This document shows positions 43,504 to 53,019 of a DNA stretch of 64,000 bases, piece after piece (positions within the stretch are counted from its first letter, which is position 1; every line of letters begins with the position of its first letter). Below the pieces are notes generated by a model, which was not told the origin of the DNA, did not search any database, and worked only from the letters and a program-made list of their open reading frames with translations. Where the stretch lies: positions 1 to 64,000 of the forward strand of contig JALFTI010000004.1 in assembly GCA_022778585.1 (NCBI GenBank). The letters are read 5' to 3'. This DNA comes from Pygmaiobacter massiliensis. Its GTDB lineage: Bacteria; Bacillota; Clostridia; Oscillospirales; Ruminococcaceae. The position numbers and the translations under genes are program-made.

Positions 43504-45582
43504 ATGAGCTACACACAGGAAAACATTCGCAATCTGCTGCTCTGCGGGCACGCCGGCACCGGCAAAACCACCCTGGCAGAGTCGATGATCTATTATACCA
43601 AGGGCACCGACCGGTTTGGCCGGGTGGAAGACGGCAATACCGTCTGCGACTTTGACCCCGAAGAGATCAAACGCTGCGCTTCCCTTTCTTCCGCCGTGGC
43701 ACCGGTGGAATACAGCTCCACCAAGCTGAACCTGATTGATGTGCCGGGCCTGTTTGATTTTGAGCTGGGCATCTATGAAGGTATGGCCGCAGCCGAATCG
43801 GCAGTTATCTGTGTTTCGGCTAGGGATGGGCTGGAGGTAGGCAGCATTAAAGCCTACAAACTGGCCCAGAAACAGAAAAAAAGCACCGTGTTCTATGTTT
43901 CCTGCGTGGATGTGGAACATGCGGACTTTTACAAGGTATTTGAAGAGCTGAAAACGGAGTTTGGTCCTTCGGTCTGTCCGGTTATTGTGCCGGTAGAGCA
44001 GGCGGGCGGCCGAATTTACCTGAACCTGATTCGCATGAAGGCGTACAGCTATGTAAACGGAGAAGCCCGCGAGGTGCCGATGCCTTCGTTTGGCCACCGA
44101 CTGGAAGGCTTGATTGCCGCTATGAGCGAGGCCGTGGCTGAGACTGACGAAGAGCTGATGGAAAAGTATTTCTCTGGTGAAGCCTTTACCCAGGAGGAAT
44201 TGACCCAGGGTGTGCGCGCTGGCATTAAAACCGGTGCTATTACGCCGGTATTCTGCGGTGTGGCCACCAAGCTGGAATGCACCGACCAGCTGCTGCACTA
44301 TCTGAAGCATTTGCTGCCCACCCCGGCCGAAGCAGGCCAGATAGAAGGGGAAGACGGGGACGGTATGCCGGCCGAACGCAGCTGTGATGCCGCAGGCCCG
44401 CTGGCTGTGTATGTGTTTAAAACCGTTGCCGACCCGTTTGTGGGCAAATTGAGCTATGTAAAGGTTCTGTCGGGTGAACTGAAGGCCGATTCTCCGCTGG
44501 TAAACAGCCGTACTGGTGAAAGCGAAAAGTTTGGCAAACTGTTGTTTGTACGGGGCAAAAAACAGCAGGATACACCGCTTATTTCGGCGGGGGATATTGG
44601 CGCAATGACCAAGCTGCCCGAAGCCAAAACGGGCGATACGCTCTGCGCGCCCGGTAAGTTGTTTAAAGTGGCTGCACCCGATTTCCCCGTGCCCACCTTC
44701 TCGATGGCGCTGAAGGTGAAGCAAAAAGGGGACGAAAGCAAAATTTCCGGTGCGCTGGCCCGCCTGATGGACGAGGACCGCACCCTTATGTACAAAATGA
44801 ATACCGAAACACTGCAGCAGGTGATCAGCGGTTTGGGCGAACAGCACCTGGATGCAGTGGTGAGCAAGCTGAAGTCCAAGTTTGGCGTAGAGGTGGAGCT
44901 GACCGCTCCCCGGGTGGCTTACCGCGAAAGCCTGCGCAAGAAGGTAAAAGCACAGGGACGCCACAAAAAGCAGTCGGGCGGCCACGGCCAGTTCGGCGAT
45001 GTGTGGATTGAGTTTGAGCCCACCGATTCCGAAAATCTGGTGTTTGAGGAGAATGTATTTGGCGGTGCGGTGCCCAAGAATTTCTTCCCGGCGGTGGAGA
45101 AAGGGCTGCAGGAAGCGGTGGCCCACGGCGTGCTGGCCGGTTATCCGCTGGTTGGTCTGAAAGCCACTTTGGTAGACGGTTCCTACCACCCGGTAGATTC
45201 CAACGAGCAGTCCTTCAAAATGGCGGCGAAGTTGGCATATAAAGCGGCGCTGCCCCAGGCAAGCCCGGTTTTGCTGGAGCCCATTGGCGAATTGAAGGCT
45301 TATGTGCCCGACACCAACACCGGCGATGTAATGGGTGAAGTGAATAAGCGCCGCGGCCGTGTAATGGGCATGAGCAGCGATGAGGATGGCCTGCAGCTGA
45401 TCGAGGCCGAGGTGCCGGTGGCGGAGATGCATGACTTTACCACCTATATTCGCAGCCTGACCCAGGGCCGCGGCCGGTTTACCTTTGAATTTGTGCGTTA
45501 TGAGCCGTTGCCGTCCAACCTGGAAGGCAAGGTTATAGAAGATGCCAAGAAGTTTATGGTAAAGGGTTCTGACGACGAATAA
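43504..45582 (+). CDS. Elongation factor G-like GTPase (FusA paralogue)
   Basis: 692 residues with all five EF-G domains: G1 GHAGTGKTTL, G3 DVPGLFDF, domain II near 300-385, domain III (FSMALKVKQKGDESKISGAL), domain IV (GGHGQFGDVWIEFEP) and domain V (PVAEMHDFTTYIRSLTQGRG). It differs from translating EF-G: the G4 motif NKxD is SCVD (133-136), and the switch region reads RCASLSSAV instead of RGITI. Such paralogues are common in Firmicutes and may act in ribosome recycling, stress or regulation rather than main elongation. Loss of the Asn and Lys of NKxD should weaken guanine recognition. Monocistronic with its own terminator. Confidence 0.85.
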   Translation: MSYTQENIRNLLLCGHAGTGKTTLAESMIYYTKGTDRFGRVEDGNTVCDFDPEEIKRCASLSSAVAPVEYSSTKLNLIDVPGLFDFELGIYEGMAAAESAVICVSARDGLEVGSIKAYKLAQKQKKSTVFYVSCVDVEHADFYKVFEELKTEFGPSVCPVIVPVEQAGGRIYLNLIRMKAYSYVNGEAREVPMPSFGHRLEGLIAAMSEAVAETDEELMEKYFSGEAFTQEELTQGVRAGIKTGAITPVFCGVATKLECTDQLLHYLKHLLPTPAEAGQIEGEDGDGMPAERSCDAAGPLAVYVFKTVADPFVGKLSYVKVLSGELKADSPLVNSRTGESEKFGKLLFVRGKKQQDTPLISAGDIGAMTKLPEAKTGDTLCAPGKLFKVAAPDFPVPTFSMALKVKQKGDESKISGALARLMDEDRTLMYKMNTETLQQVISGLGEQHLDAVVSKLKSKFGVEVELTAPRVAYRESLRKKVKAQGRHKKQSGGHGQFGDVWIEFEPTDSENLVFEENVFGGAVPKNFFPAVEKGLQEAVAHGVLAGYPLVGLKATLVDGSYHPVDSNEQSFKMAAKLAYKAALPQASPVLLEPIGELKAYVPDTNTGDVMGEVNKRRGRVMGMSSDEDGLQLIEAEVPVAEMHDFTTYIRSLTQGRGRFTFEFVRYEPLPSNLEGKVIEDAKKFMVKGSDDE

Positions 45583-45610
45583 ACCCCCATAAAAACAGAC
45601 AAAACACAAA

Positions 45611-45660
45611 AGCGCAGCCGCGCGGTAAGGGTGCCGTGCGGCTGCCCTTTTTGCGTTTTT
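45611..45660 (+). terminator. Terminator after the EF-G paralogue
   Basis: Stem GCAGCCGC/GCGGCTGC with an imperfect inner part, then CCCTTTTTGCGTTTTTT. Confidence 0.7.
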
Positions 45661-45759
45661 TGTATGCCGGTAACACATATGGTGGCACCTTACGGCATAC
45701 AGATGGAAAAAAGGGCGGGTACAAGCTGTAAAAAAGGGCAAAGCCTACCCGCTTTATGC

Positions 45760-45788
45760 TTGACAGTGGGGGGGAAGTAATATATAAT
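45760..45788 (+). promoter_or_regulatory. greA promoter
   Basis: TTGACA (45760-45765), 17-nt spacer, TATAAT (45783-45788). The leader to the TTG start is about 110 nt and GC-rich, without a fold that I recognise. Confidence 0.85.
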
Positions 45789-45905
45789 ACAACTTATTGT
45801 TCGGCGGCCTTTGCGGCGCCGTGCAGGCCGGCAGAAAGCCGCCAGTTTCTGAAAAACCATTCGCCCCTGCTTGTGTGCAGGCGGCAGAAAAGAGGAGAAC
45901 ACATC

Positions 45906-46382
45906 TTGGCAGAAAAAGAACTTGTGGTCAGTGCAGCAGGTCTGAAAGCTTTGGAAGATGAGCTGGAGGAGCTGAAGACCGTAAAACGCCGCGAAGTAGC
46001 GGAAAAGATCAAGGTGGCCCGGGGATTTGGCGACCTTTCGGAAAACAGCGAGTACGATGAGGCCAAAAATGAACAGGGCCTGATTGAGACCCGGATTATG
46101 TACCTGGAAAAGACCCTGAAGAATGTGCGGGTACTGGATACTGCCGACCTGTCGGCAGATCAGGTGACCGTTGGCTGCCGGGTAAAACTGCGGGACGAGG
46201 ATGGCGAAGAGGAAGAGTATACCATCGTTGGTTCCACCGAAGCGGATCCCACCGAGGGCAAAATTTCGGACGAAAGCGCGGTGGGCAAGGGCCTGCTGGG
46301 CCATAAGGTAGGCGAAGTGGTGGATATTACAGTGCCTTCCGGCGCGGTTATCCATTACTCTATTCTTAGTATTGAGGCCTGA
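45906..46382 (+). CDS. greA: Transcription elongation factor GreA
   Basis: 158 residues from TTG 45906, which has GAGGAG 7 nt upstream and gives the usual protein length. The upstream ATG at 45756 lies in the promoter. GreA enters the RNA polymerase secondary channel and stimulates cleavage of backtracked transcripts. The coiled coil runs from about residue 10 to 75, with the tip acidic pair in [13 protein letters not shown] (Asp and Glu that hold magnesium). The C-terminal FKBP-like domain ends [17 protein letters not shown]. lysS follows after 133 bp, past a weak hairpin. Confidence 0.96.
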   Translation: MAEKELVVSAAGLKALEDELEELKTVKRREVAEKIKVARGFGDLSENSEYDEAKNEQGLIETRIMYLEKTLKNVRVLDTADLSADQVTVGCRVKLRDEDGEEEEYTIVGSTEADPTEGKISDESAVGKGLLGHKVGEVVDITVPSGAVIHYSILSIEA

Positions 46383-46403
46383 CCGAGAATAAAACGGATA
46401 AGG

Positions 46404-46439
46404 CAGGGGCGGCACCGGGTAAGTACCGCCCCTGTTTTG
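46404..46439 (+). terminator. Weak terminator or attenuator between greA and lysS
   Basis: 9-bp stem CAGGGGCGG/CCGCCCCTG with a short TTTT. It probably allows partial read-through into lysS, since I see no separate lysS promoter. Confidence 0.6.
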
Positions 46440-46515
46440 CGGCAGCTGGCTTTTTGCGGCGGCCGGTTAAAAACATTCCGCATTGGCGGTAAAGAAAATG
46501 AAATGGAGGCAGAAG

Positions 46516-48549
46516 ATGGAAAACGAACAGATGGATCGCGCCGTTCAGGCAGACCAGACGGGGCAACAGAATAAGAAGCAGGCAGGCGAGCGCTCCAAAC
46601 CGGTTTCCAAACAGGAGACTGCCCCCTACAGTGAGCTGGTACAGGTACGCCGGGATAAGCTGGCGGCCCTGCAGGCGGAAGGGCGTGACCCGTTTGTAAA
46701 AACCACCTACCAGGTGAGCGCCCATGCTGCCCAGGTAAAGGCAGAGTTTACCGACCCGGCAGAAGGCGAGCAGGGACCGGTGGTATCGCTGGCCGGCCGC
46801 CTGATGAGCAAGCGGATTATGGGTAAGGCAAGCTTTGCCGAACTGCGGGACAAGTCCGGTGATATTCAAATCTACATCCGCCGCGATATTGTGGGGGATG
46901 AAGAGTACGCCTATTATAAAAAATATGATATCGGCGATATTGTGGGAGTAAAAGGCGAGGTATTCCGCACCCATATGGGCGAAATTTCGGTCAAGGTGGA
47001 AAAGATCGAGCTGTTGTCGAAATCTTTGCTGCCGCTGCCGGAAAAATTCCACGGCCTGACCGATACCGAAGCAAGGTTCCGCCAGAGATATGTGGACCTG
47101 ATTATGAACCCGGATGTGCGCCGTACTTTTGAAATGCGCTCTTCCTTTATCAGCCACCTACGCCGCTACCTGGATGAGCGGGGCTATATGGAGGTAGAAA
47201 CCCCGGTACTGAACACCATTGCCGGCGGTGCGGCGGCGCGCCCCTTTATTACCCACCACAATACCCTCAACCTGGACATGTATATGCGTATTGCCACCGA
47301 ATTGCCGCTGAAGCGGCTGATCGTGGGCGGCCTGGAACGGGTTTACGAGGTGGGCCGCATTTTCCGCAACGAGGGTATGGACCCCAAGCATAACCCGGAA
47401 TTTACCACTGTGGAACTGTACGAGGCATATGCCGACTTCCACACCATGATGGATATTGTGGAGGGGATTCTCTCTTCTGCAGCTATGAAGCTGCGCGGCA
47501 GCTACCAGCTGGAATGGATGGGCGAACAGGTGAATTTGGCCCCTGGCTGGCGCCGGCTGACCATGGTGGAGGCGGTGCGCCAGTATACCGGTGTGGATTT
47601 TGACGCCATTACCGACGATGCCCAGGCGGTGGCCGCTGCCAAGGCCATTGGGGTAGAGCTGGCCGAGGCTGCTGAACCCACTTGGGGCAATGCCCTGTAT
47701 GCCTGCTTTGACCAGAAGGTGGAGGAGCAGTTGGTGCAGCCCACCTTTATCACCATGTATCCGGTAGAGGTCAGCCCGCTGACCAAGCGCAGCCCGGCCG
47801 ACCCGCGGCTGACCGAGCGGTTCGAGCTGTTCATCTGCCGCAGTGAGATGGCCAACGCCTATTCGGAGCTGAACGACCCTGTTGACCAGCGCTACCGTTT
47901 TGAGAAGCAGCTGGAACAGCGTGAGCGCGGCGATGACGAGGCCGAGATGCTGGACGAGGATTTTATCACTGCCATGGAATATGGCATGCCCCCCACGGGC
48001 GGTATGGGCATTGGCATCGACCGCTGTGTCATGCTGCTGACTGGCTCGGAAAGCATTCGGGAGGTCATTTTGTTCCCGACCATGAAGCCGCTGGATATGC
48101 CCAAGGCCGATAAAAAGGCAGAGGACGCTGCTGTTTGCACCCCTGTTAAAGCCGAAAAAGCGCAGGAAGCTATCGACTTCTCCAAGGTGGAGATCGAGCC
48201 GTTGTTTGCTGATTTTGTGGATTTTGAGACTTTCTCCAAATCGGATTTCCGCGCTGTGAAGGTAAAGGCATGCGAGGCCGTGAAAAAGTCCAAGAAGCTG
48301 CTGAAGTTCACTTTGGATGATGGAACCGGTACCGACCGGGTGATCCTGAGCGGGATTCATGAATATTATGAGCCCGAAGAGCTGGTGGGCAAGACCTGCA
48401 TCGCAATCACCAATCTTTCCCCCAGAGCAATGATGGGCATTGACTCCTGCGGCATGCTGATCAGCGCGCTGCACAGTGAGGAAGGCGAAGAGCGGCTGAA
48501 CCTTTTGATGGTGGATGACCGCATCCCCGCCGGCGCAAAACTGTATTAA
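46516..48549 (+). CDS. lysS: Lysyl-tRNA synthetase (class II) with C-terminal tRNA-binding domain
   Basis: 677 residues from ATG 46516 with GGAGG 6 nt upstream. Charges tRNA-Lys. The N-terminal OB fold binds the anticodon (VSLAGRLMSKRIMGKASFAEL). Motif 2 is RIFRNEGMDPKHNPEFT, motif 3 GGMGIGIDRCVML. After a 40-residue linker, residues 565-677 form a second OB fold of the EMAPII/Trbp111 type (FETFSKSDFRAVKVKACEAV, LSGIHEYYEPEELVGK, NLSPRAMMGIDSCGML), normally found at the end of MetRS. The standard enzyme has about 500 residues, so this is a fusion that should strengthen tRNA binding. Confidence 0.95.
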   Translation: MENEQMDRAVQADQTGQQNKKQAGERSKPVSKQETAPYSELVQVRRDKLAALQAEGRDPFVKTTYQVSAHAAQVKAEFTDPAEGEQGPVVSLAGRLMSKRIMGKASFAELRDKSGDIQIYIRRDIVGDEEYAYYKKYDIGDIVGVKGEVFRTHMGEISVKVEKIELLSKSLLPLPEKFHGLTDTEARFRQRYVDLIMNPDVRRTFEMRSSFISHLRRYLDERGYMEVETPVLNTIAGGAAARPFITHHNTLNLDMYMRIATELPLKRLIVGGLERVYEVGRIFRNEGMDPKHNPEFTTVELYEAYADFHTMMDIVEGILSSAAMKLRGSYQLEWMGEQVNLAPGWRRLTMVEAVRQYTGVDFDAITDDAQAVAAAKAIGVELAEAAEPTWGNALYACFDQKVEEQLVQPTFITMYPVEVSPLTKRSPADPRLTERFELFICRSEMANAYSELNDPVDQRYRFEKQLEQRERGDDEAEMLDEDFITAMEYGMPPTGGMGIGIDRCVMLLTGSESIREVILFPTMKPLDMPKADKKAEDAAVCTPVKAEKAQEAIDFSKVEIEPLFADFVDFETFSKSDFRAVKVKACEAVKKSKKLLKFTLDDGTGTDRVILSGIHEYYEPEELVGKTCIAITNLSPRAMMGIDSCGMLISALHSEEGEERLNLLMVDDRIPAGAKLY

Positions 48550-48616
48550 GCATTTTTAAAAGCATACGGTTTATACTTATTGTATTTTATAAATAAAATA
48601 TTCCGTTTCTTTGAAT

Positions 48617-48654
48617 AAAAGCCCCGAAAAGGTGTTCCTTTTCGGGGCTTTTTC
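48617..48654. terminator. Terminator of lysS
   Basis: 16-bp perfect stem AAAAGCCCCGAAAAGG and complement, TGTT loop, TTTTT. Confidence 0.92.
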
Positions 48655-48811
48655 TGGTTTTAGGCTTTTGGTAAAAAACGCTAAGCGCGCCTGCCATGGC
48701 TTTGGTTTCAAACCGGCACTTCGGCTTTTTGGTATGGGCAAAGCAAAAAGCTCGTAGAATACAAAATCGGTTTTCCCCTTTTTGTTTGGCACAAAAGCCG
48801 GTTTAGGCTGC

Positions 48812-48839
48812 TTGAAAGCAAAAGGTAAAGGAATATAAT
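48812..48839 (+). promoter_or_regulatory. Promoter of marR-ABC operon
   Basis: TTGAAA (48812-48817), 16-nt spacer, TATAAT (48834-48839). The twin palindrome starts at the last base of the -10. Confidence 0.75.
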
Positions 48840-48865
48840 TGATATATCAATTATTGATATATCAA
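48839..48865. promoter_or_regulatory. Twin MarR operator
   Basis: TTGATATATCAA occurs twice as a perfect palindrome (48839-48850 and 48854-48865), separated by TTA. It covers the likely transcription start, so a MarR dimer bound here would block the promoter. Confidence 0.8.
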
Positions 48866-48891
48866 TTTAAGGAATGGAGGGAAATGCTAAA

Positions 48892-49335
48892 ATGGAAAGA
48901 ACCTTTCACATGCTGCTTTACCGGGCCTTTCATGCCCAGCGCAACTACCTGCGCCCGTGCTTTGGGCGCATTGGGCTGGGGGCCGGCCAACCCAAGCTTT
49001 TAATTTATCTGCAGCAGCATGGCCCGTGCCGCCAAAAGCTGCTGGCAGAATATTTTGAAATTGACCCGGCGGCAGTTTCCCGCATGGTGGATTCTTTGCA
49101 GAAAGGCCAGTTTGTGCGCCGCCAGCAGGACACCGCGAGCCGCCGCAGCGACCTTGTGGAGCTAACCGAAAAAGGGCAGCAGGCGGTGGCTGACTGGAAA
49201 AGTTTCTGTGCCCAGGAGGAAGCGCTGATGCTGAAGGGGTTTACTCAGCAGGAGCGCGCGCAGTTTGCCGATTATCTTGTACGGGCGTACCAAAACCTTA
49301 GGGAATATAAGGGGGCAGACGAATGCGGGAACTGA
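48892..49335 (+). CDS. MarR-family transcriptional regulator
   Basis: 147 residues from ATG 48892 (GGAGG 11 nt upstream). ATG 48874 has no site. The winged helix is KLLAEYFEIDPAAVSRMVDSLQKGQFVRR with the wing QDTASRRSDLVELTEKG. Flanking helices mediate dimerisation. The gene follows a double palindrome at its own promoter and overlaps the first exporter gene by 13 bp, so it very likely represses its operon and releases on binding a drug or metabolite. Confidence 0.93.
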   Translation: MERTFHMLLYRAFHAQRNYLRPCFGRIGLGAGQPKLLIYLQQHGPCRQKLLAEYFEIDPAAVSRMVDSLQKGQFVRRQQDTASRRSDLVELTEKGQQAVADWKSFCAQEEALMLKGFTQQERAQFADYLVRAYQNLREYKGADECGN

Positions 49336-51068
49336 AAAAACTGCTGGGCTACCTGGGGCCTTACCGCAAAGACCTGCTGATTGGCAGCTTGCTGGTGTTG
49401 GTGGAAACCTGTTTTGAGCTGGTTATTCCGGTTTTAATGGCAGACCTGATTGATGTGGGGGTGGCCCGGCGGGATGTGGTCTATATTTTATATAAGGGCG
49501 CACAGATGGGTATTTGTGCGCTTTTGGCGTTGGCAACCGGGCTGATGTATGCAAGGTTTGCGGCCAGGGCTTCCTATGGCTGGGGCGCACAGGTGCGCCG
49601 GGCACAGTTTGCACAGGTCCAGCGCTATTCCTTTGCCAACCTGGACCATTTTGAGACATCATCGCTGGTTACCCGCATGACCACCGATGTAACGGTATTG
49701 CAGAATGCCATTAACGGGGGACTGCGCCCCTTGATGCGCAGCCCCATTATGCTGGTTATGGGAATAGGGCTTTCCTTTTGGATGAGCCCGCGCCTTGCTT
49801 TAATTTTTTTGGTATGCGCGCCCATTTTGGGGGTTATTCTGTTTTTCATTGTGCGCCGCGTTGCCCCCATGTACGGTAAGCTGCAGGCGGCAGTGGACCG
49901 GCTGAACCATGTAGTGCAGGAGGACCTTGCGGCGATTCGCGCAGTGAAGGCTTTTGTGCCGGAAGATTATGAACAGGCCCAGTTTGACCAGGTGAACAGC
50001 CGCCTGGCCGATACCTCGCGTGAAACCTTCCACTATGCGGTGCTGAACCTGCCTTCCCTGCAGGTTGTGATGTATACTTCTGTGGTGCTTATTTTGTGGT
50101 TTGGCGGCAATATGATTGCGCAGGATCAGCTGCAGGTGGGGGATTTAACGGGGTTTCTCAGCTATGTGTTTCAGGGTATGAACTCTTTGATGATGCTTTC
50201 CAATGTGTTTTTGCTGCTGACCAGGTCGCTGGCAAGCGCACATCGAATTGCACAGGTATTGGAGGAAGAACCGCAGATCAACTCGCCCGAACATGCCGTT
50301 TACCAGGTAGCCGACGGCAGTGTGGAATTTCAAAATGTCAGCTTTAAATACCACAAGGACGCGCAGCAATCTGCGCTGTCGCAAGTGAACTGGAAGATCG
50401 AAGCTGGGCAGACCGTGGGAATTTTGGGCGGCACCGGCTCGGCCAAAAGTACGCTGGTTCAGTTAATTCCGCGTTTGTACGACGCAAGCGAAGGGGCTGT
50501 TCTGGTGGGTGGAAAAAATGTGCGGCAGTATGACCTGCATGCTTTGCGGGATGCAGTGAGTATTGTGCTGCAGAATAACCTGCTTTTTTCCGGCACCGTG
50601 CGCGAAAATCTGCGCTGGGGCGACGCCAGTGCATCGGACGGGGAATTGTGGCAGGCTTTGGAAGCTGCCTGTGCAGATGAATTTGTACATAAAATGCCCA
50701 ACGGGCTGGATACCGACCTGGGACAGGGAGGGGGGAATCTGTCCGGAGGACAAAAACAGCGGCTGTGTATTGCCCGCGCGCTGCTGAAGCACCCTAAGGT
50801 GTTGATCTTTGACGATTCCACCAGCGCTGTCGATACCGCCACCGAACAGAAAATTCGCCGCAACCTGGCATCGTACCGTAACATTACCAAAATTATGATC
50901 GCGCAGCGCATCAGCTCGGTGATGGATACCGACCAGATTGCTGTTTTGGAAGACGGGCGGATTCATGCAGTGGGCACCCATCGCCAGCTTTTGGCCGAAG
51001 ATGCCATCTACCAGGAGATTTATGCTTCACAGATGAAGGGATGGGTATTGCATGGCACGGCCGCTTAG
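49323..51068 (+). CDS. ABC exporter half-transporter with degenerate ATP site (subunit 1)
   Basis: 581 residues: six membrane helices (about 15-300), then an ABC domain. Walker A reads GGTGSAKSTL, with Ala before the Lys where Gly is usual, the signature is LSGGQKQRL, and Walker B ends IFDDSTSAVDT, with Asp in place of the catalytic Glu. A non-canonical Walker B in one partner is typical of heterodimeric exporters such as BmrCD and LmrCD. The second partner overlaps it by 17 bp. Substrates could be drugs, peptides or lipids. MarR control suggests a toxic-compound response. Confidence 0.9.
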   Translation: MRELKKLLGYLGPYRKDLLIGSLLVLVETCFELVIPVLMADLIDVGVARRDVVYILYKGAQMGICALLALATGLMYARFAARASYGWGAQVRRAQFAQVQRYSFANLDHFETSSLVTRMTTDVTVLQNAINGGLRPLMRSPIMLVMGIGLSFWMSPRLALIFLVCAPILGVILFFIVRRVAPMYGKLQAAVDRLNHVVQEDLAAIRAVKAFVPEDYEQAQFDQVNSRLADTSRETFHYAVLNLPSLQVVMYTSVVLILWFGGNMIAQDQLQVGDLTGFLSYVFQGMNSLMMLSNVFLLLTRSLASAHRIAQVLEEEPQINSPEHAVYQVADGSVEFQNVSFKYHKDAQQSALSQVNWKIEAGQTVGILGGTGSAKSTLVQLIPRLYDASEGAVLVGGKNVRQYDLHALRDAVSIVLQNNLLFSGTVRENLRWGDASASDGELWQALEAACADEFVHKMPNGLDTDLGQGGGNLSGGQKQRLCIARALLKHPKVLIFDDSTSAVDTATEQKIRRNLASYRNITKIMIAQRISSVMDTDQIAVLEDGRIHAVGTHRQLLAEDAIYQEIYASQMKGWVLHGTAA

Positions 51069-52881
51069 TGGAAAAAAGCCCAAGCGGCTGGGATATACCC
51101 TGCGCACCTTTTTGTCTTATCTGGGGCGGCACAAGTTTTTGCTGCTGGCAGTGGCAGTGTTGGTGTTTGTCAGTGCAGGGGCAAATTTGCTGGGTACTTA
51201 CATGATAAGACCGGTGGTGAACGGGCTGGTTTCGGGCAATGCCGAAACCTTGCCGGGCAAGGTAGCCCTGACGGCGGGCATTTATATTGTGGGGGTGCTA
51301 TGCTCGTTTGGGTATACCCAAACAATGGTACAGGCAGCCCAAAAGGTGCTGGTGGATATTCGCAGGGATCTGTTTTGTTACCTGCAAACTTTGCCGCTGC
51401 GCTTTTTTGACAACCACCGCCAAGGCGATGTAATGAGCTATTTTACCAATGATGTGGATACCATTGCCGATGCGCTTAACAACAGCTTTGCCATGGCGAT
51501 CCAAAGCTTTATTCAAATGACCGGGACGCTGGTTTTGCTGTTTGTGCTGAACTGGCGGCTTTCGCTGGTGGTAGTGGTTTGCTATGGGGTCATGTTCTGG
51601 TATATTCGGTACAGCGGCCGGCGCAGCAAAATGTATTACCAAAAGCAGCAGGCCAGCCTGGGCAGCCTGGACGGTCTGATCCAGGAGATGGTAAACGGCC
51701 AGAAGGTTGTGCAGGTGTTTAACCATGAACAGGCCAGCCTTGCGGCGTTTGATGAAAAGAACGAGGCGCTGCGCAAAGCGGGCACCGGCGCCCAGAGCTA
51801 TGCCTCCACCATGATACCGGCAGTGGTCAGCATTTCCTATATCAACTATGCCATTGTTTCGGTATTGGGCGGAATTATGGCCTTAACCGGTATGACCGAC
51901 CCAGGAAGCCTGGCCAGCTACCTGGTTTTTGTGCGCCAGGCAGCGGCGCCCATTAACCAGTTTACCCAGCAAAGCAACTTTTTGCTGGCAGCGCTGGCCG
52001 GTGCCGAGCGGGTGTTTGAGGTAATGGATCAGCCCCCGGAGCCGGACGAGGGAACGGTTTGTCTGGTGCGTGTGCCTGCAGGACAAAGCCGGGGCACCGA
52101 CAACCCCCAATGGGTTTGGCAAAAGCCAAATGGCGAACAGATTCCCCTGCATGGTGAGGTACGGCTTGACGGGGTGCAGTTTAGCTATGACCTAAAAACC
52201 CCTGTTTTGCAGGGCATTAGCCTGTATGCGCACAAGGGGCAGAAAATTGCATTTGTAGGGTCTACCGGTACAGGTAAAACCACCATTACTAATCTAATCA
52301 ACCGGTTTTATGATGTGCAGGACGGACAGATTTTGTATGACGGACTGGATGTGCGCCAGATTCGAAAAAGTGATCTGCGCCGCAGTTTGGGAATGGTACT
52401 GCAGGATACCCATTTGTTTACTGGAACGATTGCTGATAATATTCGGTTTGGCAGGCTTAACGCCACCGATGAGCAGGTGCGCCGGGCCGCCTGCATTGCA
52501 AATGCCGACTCGTTTATTCGGCGTTTGCCAAAAGGCTACCAAACCATGGTAAGCACGGATGGTGCAAACCTTTCCCAGGGGCAACGGCAGCTTTTGGCCA
52601 TTGCCCGCGCGGCTGTGGCCGACCCGCCGGTACTGATTTTGGACGAGGCCACCAGCTCGATTGATACCCGCACAGAAGCATTGATTGAGAAGGGGATGGA
52701 TCAGCTGATGGAAGGACACACTGTTTTTGTAATAGCGCATCGCCTTTCCACAGTTCGCAATGCCGACGCCATTATGGTGCTGGAACACGGCAAAATTGTG
52801 GAACGAGGCAATCACCAGCAGCTGCTGGAGCAAAAAGGGCTGTATTGCCAGCTGTACCAGGGAATGTTCGAGCTTTCCTGA
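51052..52881 (+). CDS. ABC exporter half-transporter with canonical ATP site (subunit 2)
   Basis: 609 residues: a cytoplasmic start, six membrane helices (about 25-320), then the ABC domain with Walker A GSTGTGKTTI, signature LSQGQRQLLAIARA and Walker B LILDEATSSIDT with the catalytic Glu. A linker of about 30 residues before the ABC domain is longer than usual. It pairs with the preceding half-transporter, with which it overlaps, and supplies the active hydrolysis site of the heterodimer. The unit ends at a terminator 20 bp later. Confidence 0.92.
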   Translation: MARPLSGKKPKRLGYTLRTFLSYLGRHKFLLLAVAVLVFVSAGANLLGTYMIRPVVNGLVSGNAETLPGKVALTAGIYIVGVLCSFGYTQTMVQAAQKVLVDIRRDLFCYLQTLPLRFFDNHRQGDVMSYFTNDVDTIADALNNSFAMAIQSFIQMTGTLVLLFVLNWRLSLVVVVCYGVMFWYIRYSGRRSKMYYQKQQASLGSLDGLIQEMVNGQKVVQVFNHEQASLAAFDEKNEALRKAGTGAQSYASTMIPAVVSISYINYAIVSVLGGIMALTGMTDPGSLASYLVFVRQAAAPINQFTQQSNFLLAALAGAERVFEVMDQPPEPDEGTVCLVRVPAGQSRGTDNPQWVWQKPNGEQIPLHGEVRLDGVQFSYDLKTPVLQGISLYAHKGQKIAFVGSTGTGKTTITNLINRFYDVQDGQILYDGLDVRQIRKSDLRRSLGMVLQDTHLFTGTIADNIRFGRLNATDEQVRRAACIANADSFIRRLPKGYQTMVSTDGANLSQGQRQLLAIARAAVADPPVLILDEATSSIDTRTEALIEKGMDQLMEGHTVFVIAHRLSTVRNADAIMVLEHGKIVERGNHQQLLEQKGLYCQLYQGMFELS

Positions 52882-52901
52882 TAAAAGCTTCATAAAAAAA
52901 T

Positions 52902-52926
52902 GGACAGCAGCTGCTGTCCGTTTTTT
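52902..52926 (+). terminator. Terminator of the MarR-ABC operon
   Basis: Perfect 18-bp palindrome GGACAGCAGCTGCTGTCC followed by a T6 run. Confidence 0.88.
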
Positions 52927-53019
52927 ATTTGCAAAAATAGCCATAAAATTGTTTTGGCTGCAGGTACAGCATGTGCACTTTACAAAACCGCAGGCACAAA
53001 AAAGAAAAACTGCAAAAGA

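Noticed and set aside
43345..45741. Long antisense open frame over the EF-G paralogue
   Set aside because: Shadow of a strongly biased gene. His/Gln/Arg-rich with no domain.
50425..50850. Ala in Walker A and Asp in Walker B of the first ABC subunit as mutations
   Set aside because: One degenerate site is the normal state of heterodimeric exporters of this kind.
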